From Chloroflexota bacterium (GTDB taxonomy: Bacteria; Chloroflexota; Dehalococcoidia; JACPPY01): DNA of 16,334 nt. Under the pieces are notes generated by a model. It made no database searches and had not been told where the DNA came from. It worked only from the letters and a program-made list of their open reading frames with translations. The first letter of the stretch is position 1. The number at the start of each line of letters is the position of its first letter. Positions 7,131 to 13,280 of the stretch are shown piece after piece. The position numbers and the translations under genes were made by a program. The stretch is from assembly GCA_016189825.1 (NCBI GenBank), contig JACPRR010000224.1, forward strand, positions 1-16,334, given 5' to 3'.

Positions 7131-8177
7131 TCAGGACGGGGCGATCAGGACTTTCATCCCCTCTCGCCTTTGGAGCGTCCGGAACGCCGTGTCCGCATTT
7201 TCTATGTCAAACCTGTGCGTGATCAGAGGCTTCACGTCCACACGGCCGCATGCAACGAGGTTTATCGCCCTGTACCACGTGGACGGGTTTCTTGCCCGGT
7301 TCGCTGTGATTATCAGTGAGCGCGCCTTGAAGTCATCAGCGTTGAATTCCACCTTTCCTTCCATCGTGGCCGTAATGACGAGTTGCCCGATTCCTTTCAG
7401 AAGAACCGTCGCCTCCCCAGGCATCCCGCTGGAGGTGGCATCGAAAACTGCATCCACCCCCAGGCCCCCTGTCGCAGCCCGTATCACGCTTAGGACGTCG
7501 TCCCTTTCGGCATTTATCGTGGAAAAACCGAGCTGTCGCGCGAACTCAAGGCGCTTTTCGCTAGTGGACCGGCCAACAACGAAGATTTTCCCGGCCCCGG
7601 CAGCCCGCGCCAGCATTGCCTCCAACAACCCTATCGGGCCCGGACCCAGGACCGCGACGTCGTCTCCCGGCTTGAACCGGACCAGTGTCTCCATGGCCCT
7701 CACCGCGACGCCCAGCGGTTCCAACATTGCGGCCTCGTCGAACGAGATCGAATCGGGAATCTTGAACAGATTTGGACCGGGTATGGCGCAGTACTCGGCC
7801 ATGGCCCCGTCCCGGTGTGTCCCGATGAACCGGCGCTCGACACACAGGTTGAAGTAGCCCTGTTGACAGTAGTAGCATGCTCCACATCCAGCTCCGCTAT
7901 CCGAGGCGACCCGGTCACCAACTTTGATACTCCTCACTTCCTTCCCCACCCCAACCACTATTCCGGCCGGCTCGTGACCGATGATCCTGGGAAGTTCGAC
8001 AGGGCGCCCGCGCCGCGAGAAAGCTCCAGGCTTCGCCTGGTAGAGGTCCAGGTCGCCTCCGCATATTCCGCAAGCCTTAATTTGCACCAGAGCCTCGTTT
8101 GGCCCTATTTCTGGCGTGGGCATGTCCAAGACGTGGATGCCTGGTTGCCGGTTCGTCTTGACAACTGCTCTCATCAT
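7131..8177 (-). CDS. Zinc-dependent medium-chain alcohol/polyol dehydrogenase
   Basis: NAD(P)-dependent oxidoreductase of the MDR superfamily, in the sorbitol/threonine dehydrogenase branch, oxidising a secondary alcohol to a ketone in the cytoplasm. Counting from the chosen start, the catalytic zinc site is Cys39 (CGICGGD), His68-Glu69 (GHE) and Glu153 (LEP). The structural zinc ligands are Cys98, Cys101, Cys104 and Cys112, and the cofactor-binding turn is GPGPIG (178-183). The frame extends 12 codons further up to 8213, but AAGGAG (minus strand, 8183-8188) sits five bases before the ATG at 8177, giving the usual family length of 348. Gly41 replaces the usual Thr/Ser of the GICG[TS]D motif, a residue that normally contacts substrate or cofactor. 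The substrate is not predictable; neighbours give no pathway. Confidence 0.9.
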   Translation of the reverse strand: MMRAVVKTNRQPGIHVLDMPTPEIGPNEALVQIKACGICGGDLDLYQAKPGAFSRRGRPVELPRIIGHEPAGIVVGVGKEVRSIKVGDRVASDSGAGCGACYYCQQGYFNLCVERRFIGTHRDGAMAEYCAIPGPNLFKIPDSISFDEAAMLEPLGVAVRAMETLVRFKPGDDVAVLGPGPIGLLEAMLARAAGAGKIFVVGRSTSEKRLEFARQLGFSTINAERDDVLSVIRAATGGLGVDAVFDATSSGMPGEATVLLKGIGQLVITATMEGKVEFNADDFKARSLIITANRARNPSTWYRAINLVACGRVDVKPLITHRFDIENADTAFRTLQRREGMKVLIAPS

Positions 8178-8182
8178 CGGGG

Positions 8183-8188
8183 CTCCTT
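8183..8188 (-). promoter_or_regulatory. Ribosome binding site that fixes the dehydrogenase start
   Basis: AAGGAG on the minus strand, five bases before the ATG at 8177. The longer in-frame start near 8213 has no such site. Confidence 0.75.
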
Positions 8189-8203
8189 CGCGTTCCTTGT
8201 GGT

Positions 8204-8219
8204 AGTTTAGCACGGTGCT
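8204..8219 (-). promoter_or_regulatory. Extended -10 candidate overlapped by an 11-bp palindrome
   Basis: The minus strand reads TGC-TAAACT (8204-8212), an extended -10 like element for the dehydrogenase. The palindrome AGCAC-G-GTGCT (8209-8219) overlaps it and could be a repressor operator. Both calls rest on pattern only; no -35 is evident. Confidence 0.3.
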
Positions 8220-8278
8220 GAGCCCGGCGCGCGGCTCGACGGCTTCTCTAGGCTGGGTTACGGGACAAAAGGTCCGCC

Positions 8279-8308
8279 TTGCCAGCGAGGGCGCGGCGGT
8301 CGTATTAT
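8279..8308 (+). promoter_or_regulatory. Sigma-70 type promoter candidate for the nucleotidyltransferase
   Basis: TTGCCA (8279-8284) and TATTAT (8303-8308), each 5 of 6 to consensus, are 18 bp apart. The transcript would begin near 8315, just ahead of the gene's ribosome site. Confidence 0.5.
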
Positions 8309-8325
8309 TGGCATTACCAAGTGAT

Positions 8326-8331
8326 GAGGAG
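8326..8331 (+). promoter_or_regulatory. Ribosome binding site that fixes the nucleotidyltransferase start
   Basis: GAGGAG lies ten bases before the ATG at 8342. It overlaps the in-frame ATG at 8324, which has no ribosome site of its own and so is less likely to be used. Confidence 0.55.
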
Positions 8332-8341
8332 CAAACCTGCT

Positions 8342-8794
8342 ATGAGCTTGAACAAGATCGCCGCCATTTCTGGAGCCTTCGACCCAATACACACCGGGCA
8401 CATTCACCATATCGAGGAGTCGATCGTAAGGGCATCGGCGGCGCACCTGCCGCTCATCATCATTCTTTCCCGCGACGACCAACTGGTGGCGAGGAAGAAG
8501 TTCTCCTTCATGACCTACCGAGAGAGAGTGGAATGCCTGGAGTGGGGCCTCAAAGGCCGGGCCATGATCGTGGAGAACATCGACAAGGATGTGACCTGCG
8601 TGGATAGCCTGCGCGCCTTCAAGCCGAAGATGTATCTGAAGGGCGGCGGCTCCTGGACGCAGTACAATTTGCCCGAATGGGGCGTTTGCAGGGAACTTGG
8701 TATCGAAGTGCTGTTCGACGTCGGCGGCCGGGAGAAGGAGCAATCGAGCACCCTGCTCGCCAAGAAGGCCTTCGAGAGCATGAGCTCGAAGTAG
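8342..8794 (+). CDS. HxGH cytidylyltransferase-fold nucleotidyltransferase (HldE/TagD-like)
   Basis: Enzyme that transfers a nucleotide from CTP or ATP to a phosphorylated small molecule, releasing diphosphate. The 150-residue protein starts with the family signature ISGAFDPIHTGH (9-20), with His17 and His20 forming the HxGH active-site motif. Like the C-terminal domain of HldE and the TagD group it has a Tyr-Arg-Glu-Arg segment in the middle, KGGGSW (the counterpart of KGGD), and a C-terminal STLLAKK (counterpart of the ST..I.K phosphate-binding end). The frame runs up to 8279, but the ATG at 8342 has a ribosome site and begins right before the first strand. The gene stands alone between two minus-strand genes with its own promoter candidate, so the acceptor substrate cannot be inferred from neighbours. 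Confidence 0.85.
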   Translation: MSLNKIAAISGAFDPIHTGHIHHIEESIVRASAAHLPLIIILSRDDQLVARKKFSFMTYRERVECLEWGLKGRAMIVENIDKDVTCVDSLRAFKPKMYLKGGGSWTQYNLPEWGVCRELGIEVLFDVGGREKEQSSTLLAKKAFESMSSK

Positions 8795-8808
8795 CTCCTG
8801 ACCCGTAG

Positions 8809-8827
8809 GGGCGTATTGCATACGCCC
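8809..8827. repeat. Short palindromic intergenic repeat, unit 1
   Basis: GGGCGTAT-TGC-ATACGCCC is a perfect 8-bp inverted repeat with a 3-base loop, preceded by GTAG. It is 14 bp after the nucleotidyltransferase stop in a convergent gap. Such GTAGGGGCG-type palindromes occur as dispersed extragenic elements in many genomes. Confidence 0.6.
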
Positions 8828-8834
8828 GCCCTGG

Positions 8835-8854
8835 ATTCCGGCTTTCGCCGGAAT
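8835..8854. repeat. Short palindromic intergenic repeat, unit 2 (ATTCC..GGAAT type)
   Basis: ATTCCGGC-TTTC-GCCGGAAT is a perfect 8-bp inverted repeat with a 4-base loop, flanked by CTGG and GACGAG. It matches the widespread GGATTCC-GGAATGAC extragenic palindrome found in many bacterial lineages (as in NEMIS-like and REP-like elements). With unit 1 it may act as a bidirectional terminator, though no T-run is present. Confidence 0.7.
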
Positions 8855-8932
8855 GACGAGTTTTGTCGGCGAATCTCTGACCCAAGACATTGAACCTCGT
8901 TGCAGCCCGGCATTCGGTTCGCCCGTACGAGA

Positions 8933-10942
8933 TCAGGGAGAGGTGGTCTTGCCTGCGCCAGTATCCTTTGGGTGCGCGCCGCCGGGTGGCTTTATCCCCA
9001 GCTTCTTCGACAGATGGTCCCGGCCCATGTAAAAGTTGAGCCAGGAAGATGTCTGCCAGAGCTGCCAATCGCACGGCGGCACAATCTCTTCGCCGATTGT
9101 GTCCTCCCGGCCCTGGCTCTTCAGGCGCCGGTAGGCCCTGACCCAAATGCACTTCTTCTGATTGTGGTATATCTCGCACCAGCCCTCAAAACTGCCCCCG
9201 CAGGGTCCGTTCCTCTGGTCCTTGGGGCACTGAGATACCGGGCAAAGGTAGGCGACATCGTACAGCGCGCAATCGCCGCAGTTCTGACAGCCGTATAGCG
9301 CCGACTTGGACCAGAATTCGAATGAGCCGAGCACTTTCTTGGGCAGGTCGGACCGGTCAACGAAGGGCGCCAGCCGGCTCATCGCTCCGAAAAGGGGACT
9401 GCCGGGATCGAACACTACGGTGTGCACGGCGCGGGAGAAGTAGTAGACAGGGGAGTGGTAAGGTTTCTGCGTCCTAGGCGCGAGCGCCTCCCTGTTCAGC
9501 CCGGTCTTTTCGTCCTTTTCGAACAGGTAGAACCCCTTCTGCTGGGGATAGTCGAAGTCCCGGACCAGTCCCGGCCAGAACGGCGCCAGCTCTTCACCTT
9601 TGCCAATGACATGCTCGACGTCGTCGTATGGCAGGTCCTGGCCGCTCACGCTGGCCCCGGAGAACCCCATGCCTCTGGCGATAGCATACAGCCTGGCTGC
9701 CCGTTCCAGGCGAGCTTGCCGGCCCTTGTCAGCGCCGGCTGATTCCCTGGTTATCCGGGCCAGCAGCTTGTCTGTTACTACGCAGCCGGGAACGTGGTTG
9801 GCGTGCATCGCCCGCGCCGCCGCCGGGGGAAGCACATAATCGCTGATGAGCACCGGGATCTTGTATTCATGTAGCTTCAGCCACAGCACGAGTTCGTGCA
9901 GCTTGCGAGCGTCGTAGCCGACCTGCGTGATAACAAAGTCCGCGCCGGCCTCGATCTTCTTCTTCAGCTTGTAATACTGGCCGAGAACCTCCGCCTCTTC
10001 CTGTTTGAAGGGAGAAAAGGCCACGCCGCAGAAGAAGTCGGTCGGCGCGAGGGTAGTCTTTTTCCGCATTATCTCGTGTTCCATGCCCCGGTTCATTGCC
10101 GAGATCAGTTGCAGACCGTTTACCGAGTCGAGGTCGAATACCGGCCTTGACGTCCCTTGAAAGCCCCGTGTCGAGGGATAGTCGCCGGTGAGCACGAGAA
10201 GGTTATTGATGCCCATTGCCGCGAGCTGATAGAGCAAGCTCTCGCACTGGTTCCGGCTCCGGTCTCGGAAGGCAATGTGCACCAGTGGCTCGATGCCCTG
10301 CTTGCGTATTTCGGCGCTCAGGACTTCGTTGGCGATGGCGGGGTTTCCGCCTGGATTGTCGGTGACGCTGATGGCGCATACCTTGCCGCCGCGGGCTGCC
10401 TTCCTTGCGTTCGCCAGTACCGATTCCTGGCGAAGCTCGAACGCCCCCAGCCCTGGTATCTGCTCCCAGATGAGGCAGAACCCGTCCGGGCGCGTGATGG
10501 AGGCCTTGAGCTTGTTTTCCCGCTCGCGAAGCATGCGCTCGATTGTCTGCTTGAGTCTGGGCAGCAAGAGCTCCTTGGGAACGAGCGGGCTAGAGGCTCC
10601 TGCCAGGAAGTTGTACTCGCCAATGCCGACCTCGAAGTCCTCGCCGCACGCGATACGGTGGGAGTCTTCTCGTGAATCAAGCTCGACCACGATCAGCGAG
10701 GAATGACGCGAGATCCAGCCTTCCTTCAACTCACGACAGAGGTCGGTAACCTCTCCCGGGGGTTCCAGGTAGCCGAGAACAACAACGTCCGGCCTGGTCT
10801 TACTGATCATCTGCAAGGCTTCCTCGCGGCTCGCGGCATTTTTCACCTCAATCTCGTTGCCGAGCGCGGTACGGGTGATCTCCGCCAGGCTTGGCGTCTT
10901 GCTGACCACGAGGACGCTTCGCTTTCGTGTAGCCTGCTGCAT
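8933..10942 (-). CDS. metF: Methylenetetrahydrofolate reductase with MetV-type C-terminal domain and N-terminal pseudo-receiver domain
   Basis: Three domains in 669 residues. Residues 8-140 look like a response-regulator receiver: strand SVLVVSKTP (9-17), PDVVVLGYLEPPG (51-63), LIVVELDS (83-90) and a final helix KELLLPRLKQTIERM (123-137). The acidic pair is Ser14-Lys15, the phosphoacceptor position is Gly57, and the conserved Lys is absent, so it cannot be phosphorylated normally. Residues 150-400 are MetF: WEQIPG (159-164, Glu160), ISVTDNPGG (191-199) and LTGDYP (251-256, Asp254), the flavin enzyme that reduces methylene-THF to methyl-THF. Residues 500-640 match the MTHFR C-terminal domain (PF12225, MetV in acetogens) with Cys552, 555, 558, 567, 572, 581, 589 and 598, likely binding zinc or iron-sulfur. 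ATG at 10942 follows GGAGAG. It is divergent from the HAS-herA-pab genes. Confidence 0.92.
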   Translation of the reverse strand: MQQATRKRSVLVVSKTPSLAEITRTALGNEIEVKNAASREEALQMISKTRPDVVVLGYLEPPGEVTDLCRELKEGWISRHSSLIVVELDSREDSHRIACGEDFEVGIGEYNFLAGASSPLVPKELLLPRLKQTIERMLRERENKLKASITRPDGFCLIWEQIPGLGAFELRQESVLANARKAARGGKVCAISVTDNPGGNPAIANEVLSAEIRKQGIEPLVHIAFRDRSRNQCESLLYQLAAMGINNLLVLTGDYPSTRGFQGTSRPVFDLDSVNGLQLISAMNRGMEHEIMRKKTTLAPTDFFCGVAFSPFKQEEAEVLGQYYKLKKKIEAGADFVITQVGYDARKLHELVLWLKLHEYKIPVLISDYVLPPAAARAMHANHVPGCVVTDKLLARITRESAGADKGRQARLERAARLYAIARGMGFSGASVSGQDLPYDDVEHVIGKGEELAPFWPGLVRDFDYPQQKGFYLFEKDEKTGLNREALAPRTQKPYHSPVYYFSRAVHTVVFDPGSPLFGAMSRLAPFVDRSDLPKKVLGSFEFWSKSALYGCQNCGDCALYDVAYLCPVSQCPKDQRNGPCGGSFEGWCEIYHNQKKCIWVRAYRRLKSQGREDTIGEEIVPPCDWQLWQTSSWLNFYMGRDHLSKKLGIKPPGGAHPKDTGAGKTTSP

Positions 10943-10968
10943 ATTCTCTCCGCGTAGGCTTTGAACCC

Positions 10969-10974
10969 ATTATA
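10969..10974 (-). promoter_or_regulatory. -10 box candidate for the metF fusion gene
   Basis: The minus strand reads TATAAT, a perfect -10 hexamer, 26 bp before the ATG at 10942. CTGACA lies upstream but only 13 bp away, too close for a normal -35, so the -35 is unclear. Confidence 0.5.
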
Positions 10975-11013
10975 GCCCGTTCGGTGTTGTCAGCCCCAGG
11001 CCGTCGTTCCACG

Positions 11014-11043
11014 TTGGCGGCGCCGTCGGTTTGATGGTATCCT
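11014..11043 (+). promoter_or_regulatory. Promoter candidate for the HAS-herA-pab series
   Basis: TTGGCG (11014-11019) and an extended -10, TGG-TATCCT (11035-11043), are 18 bp apart. This is the only plausible promoter in the 127-bp divergent gap that reads toward the HAS-barrel gene. Confidence 0.4.
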
Positions 11044-11057
11044 ATGTCGCGTTGGAA

Positions 11058-11062
11058 AAGGA
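11058..11062 (+). promoter_or_regulatory. Ribosome binding site that fixes the HAS-barrel gene start
   Basis: AAGGA lies seven bases before the ATG at 11070. The upstream in-frame TTG/ATG at 11031-11036 overlaps the promoter candidate and lacks a ribosome site. Confidence 0.6.
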
Positions 11063-11069
11063 AACCTGT

Positions 11070-11651
11070 ATGCCGAAATTGGGCGAAGTGATCGCCGCAA
11101 ACACCGCCTCATTCGTCGGCCAATGCTACGCGCTGCACCAGCCTCCTGAGCTTGGCAGCCTGGTCAGGGCAAGTGATGGGAAGGTCGACGTCTACGGCAT
11201 CGTATCCTCCGCGGAAACTCACAGTATTGAAGAGGGACGGAGGCCAATCGCTCGCGGCGCCGTTGAATCCGATGAAGACGTTTTCAGCACCCATCCCCAG
11301 CTCGCCAGTTTGCTCTGCACCGATTTCACCGCGATCGTAGTGGGCCATCGGAGCGACAATGGGCTGTGCCGTTATCTGCCTCCGCGGCCGGCGCGGATAC
11401 ACAGCTTCGTTCACGCCTGCGAGTCAGCCGAGAGCAAGGAATTCAGCGCTTCACCAGGCTTCCTCCGCATGTTGGTGAGCGACCAGACGCCCTGGATTGA
11501 CGAAGTCATCTCAGCCTGCTTGCGCCGCTTCAGCACGGCGCAGGATGAACCGGAGGCTTACCTGGTTTCCGCGGGAAAGGAATTGGCAGTGCTTCTCGGC
11601 GGCGACTTCACTCGCCTCGGCAACATCATGAAGAGGATGAAAGGCCAGTGA
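11070..11651 (+). CDS. Stand-alone HAS-barrel protein, HerA-associated
   Basis: The 193-residue protein begins with a stretch (LGEVIAANTASFVGQCYAL, 4-22, then LGSLVRA and VYGIVSSAETHSI to 53) that fits the HAS barrel, the small beta-barrel found at the N terminus of HerA and of F1 ATP synthase subunits. The middle part (60-115) is beta-like and ends in YLPPRPARIHSFV; the last 65 residues look helical and hold no ATPase motif. The stop overlaps the GTG start of herA (GTGA), so the two are translationally coupled. The likely role is a structural or regulatory partner of the HerA hexamer or of the HerA-NurA complex; this is inference from fold and position. I know of no characterised function for it. 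Confidence 0.8.
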   Translation: MPKLGEVIAANTASFVGQCYALHQPPELGSLVRASDGKVDVYGIVSSAETHSIEEGRRPIARGAVESDEDVFSTHPQLASLLCTDFTAIVVGHRSDNGLCRYLPPRPARIHSFVHACESAESKEFSASPGFLRMLVSDQTPWIDEVISACLRRFSTAQDEPEAYLVSAGKELAVLLGGDFTRLGNIMKRMKGQ

Positions 11652-13264
11652 ACGTATCCGGGCAGGCAGGTCGGCTGGGGGCCGTGGTCTCCGGCTCGCT
11701 CACCGAGGGCATCCATGTCAAACTCGATTCCGGGGTTTCGGTTGAGGATATGGCGGTCGGCAGGTACATCACGATAAGCGGCGAGAAGAGGCGTTTTTTC
11801 GGCATGGTCACAGACGTCGGCCTGGAGTCGAGCGACCTGCGGCTCACCTCCTACCCCGTTGATATCTCGGACCCGCTCTTCGCGCGCGTTATTCAGGGTA
11901 CTGGTGTCTACGGCGCCTTGAAGGTTCTGCCGCTGCTCTCTCTGGGGACTGATGCCGCGAGCATCATCGGCGGACCACAGCCGGTGAAGACCGTGCCCTC
12001 CCACTTTTCGGCTGTCCGGGATGCTTCACAGGCTGACGTCGAGGCTGTGTTCGGGAAAGAGAGCAAAGAGCGTTTCTGGGTGGGCAATCCGCTCGATATG
12101 GAGACCAAAGTCTGTCTCGACCTTGCCGAGTTCGTCAAGCGGTCTAACGGCATCTTCGGCAAGAGCGGCACCGGGAAGACGTATCTCACCAGAATACTGC
12201 TGGCGGGAATGCTTCAGAGCGAGCTCGCAGTAAGCCTGGTCTTCGATATGCACAGTGAGTATGGTTGGGAAGGCACGGGCGAGGGGACGATCAGGCCGAA
12301 GGGCTTGAAACAGCTCTTCTCGTCAAGAGTAGCCGTTTTCGCACTCGATGAGGAGACAGCGCGGCGGCGAAAGGTAAACCCGGACTTCCTCGTCCGCATC
12401 GGCTACGAAGAGATCGAGCCCGAGGACATCCAGATACTGCGCTCGGTATTGAACCTGACCGAAACAGCGGTGCAATCAGTGTACCAACTGGCCCGCAGAT
12501 TCGGCCGCGGCTGGCTGGCATCCTTCCTGGACGTGCAGAATAGTGAAGAACAGCGAAGGCTTGCCGAAGAGCTTAACATACCTGAAAGCACCTATCGCAA
12601 TCTGCGACGGGGCGTCGAGGTGCTGCGCCGCCTGCCCTTCCTGGTGCCGAATACGCCAGAAGATTCTGTGAGGGAGATGCTCAAGCACCTCGACCGCGGC
12701 GTGAATGTCGTGCTGGAGTTCGGCAGGCACACGGACCTGACATCGTACATTCTGGTGGCCAACTTGTTGACCCGGCGCATTTACAGCAAGTACCGGGAGC
12801 TCACCGAGCGCTCCATGGCCGGTGACGGGCCGAAGCCGCGTCCCCTGGTGATCACCATCGAAGAGGCCCATCGTTTTCTCAACCCCGAGGTCTCGGCCAA
12901 CACCATATTCGGCGCCATCGCGCGAGAAATGAGAAAATATAATGTGACCCTGCTCGTGGTCGACCAACGGCCGAGCGGCATTGACGAAGAGGTGCTATCC
13001 CAATTGGGGACGAAGGTGTGCTGTCTCCTGGACAATGAACGGGACGTGGACGCCGTCCTCTCGGGCGTTTCCGGCAAGAACGAGCTCCGCTCGGTGTTGG
13101 CGAAGCTGGAGTCAAAGCAACAGTCCCTCATCTTCGGCCATGCGGTGCCGGTGCCGGTGGTCTTGCGCACCAGGGAGTACGGGCCGAAGTTCTACGGTGA
13201 GCTTGGCGCATCGAAACACCAGGGCGCTCCGGACACGGGGAACCTCGACGACATGTGGAAATAG
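11648..13264 (+). CDS. herA: HerA-family hexameric DNA-translocating ATPase
   Basis: FtsK/HerA-superfamily motor that pumps DNA, usually feeding the NurA nuclease during end resection. The 538-residue protein has an N-terminal HAS barrel (about 8-66), Walker A GKSGTGKT (171-178), the HerA hallmark FDMHSEYG (199-206), a helical insert (about 240-345), Walker B with catalytic acids in LVITIEEAHRFL (400-411), and the sensor stretch VDQRPSGIDEEVLSQ (438-452) typical of HerA. The GTG start at 11648 overlaps the upstream stop, with AAAGG just before it. pabB follows after 16 bp. The nuclease partner nurA is not adjacent but at 5821, on the same strand with three genes of mixed strand between it and the HAS gene. 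Confidence 0.94.
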   Translation: MNVSGQAGRLGAVVSGSLTEGIHVKLDSGVSVEDMAVGRYITISGEKRRFFGMVTDVGLESSDLRLTSYPVDISDPLFARVIQGTGVYGALKVLPLLSLGTDAASIIGGPQPVKTVPSHFSAVRDASQADVEAVFGKESKERFWVGNPLDMETKVCLDLAEFVKRSNGIFGKSGTGKTYLTRILLAGMLQSELAVSLVFDMHSEYGWEGTGEGTIRPKGLKQLFSSRVAVFALDEETARRRKVNPDFLVRIGYEEIEPEDIQILRSVLNLTETAVQSVYQLARRFGRGWLASFLDVQNSEEQRRLAEELNIPESTYRNLRRGVEVLRRLPFLVPNTPEDSVREMLKHLDRGVNVVLEFGRHTDLTSYILVANLLTRRIYSKYRELTERSMAGDGPKPRPLVITIEEAHRFLNPEVSANTIFGAIAREMRKYNVTLLVVDQRPSGIDEEVLSQLGTKVCCLLDNERDVDAVLSGVSGKNELRSVLAKLESKQQSLIFGHAVPVPVVLRTREYGPKFYGELGASKHQGAPDTGNLDDMWK

Positions 13265-13280
13265 GGTGCGGGACAGGGAA

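Noticed and set aside
8258..8890. 210-codon open frame on the minus strand covering the nucleotidyltransferase
   Set aside because: The plus strand carries the HxGH motif and a promoter plus ribosome site; the minus frame runs through the palindromic repeats and has no domain signature.
8795..8932. CRISPR-like or small-RNA locus in the convergent gap
   Set aside because: The two palindromes differ in sequence, are not repeated with spacers, and no cas gene or clear promoter for an RNA is present.
10157..10675. 172-codon open frame on the plus strand opposite the metF fusion
   Set aside because: It is antisense to conserved MetF sequence, has no ribosome site and shows no recognisable motif.
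12981..13280. Upstream extension of the pabB frame inside herA
   Set aside because: The extra 100 codons overlap conserved HerA C-terminal sequence in another frame and are not like PabB; the real start is at or close to 13281.
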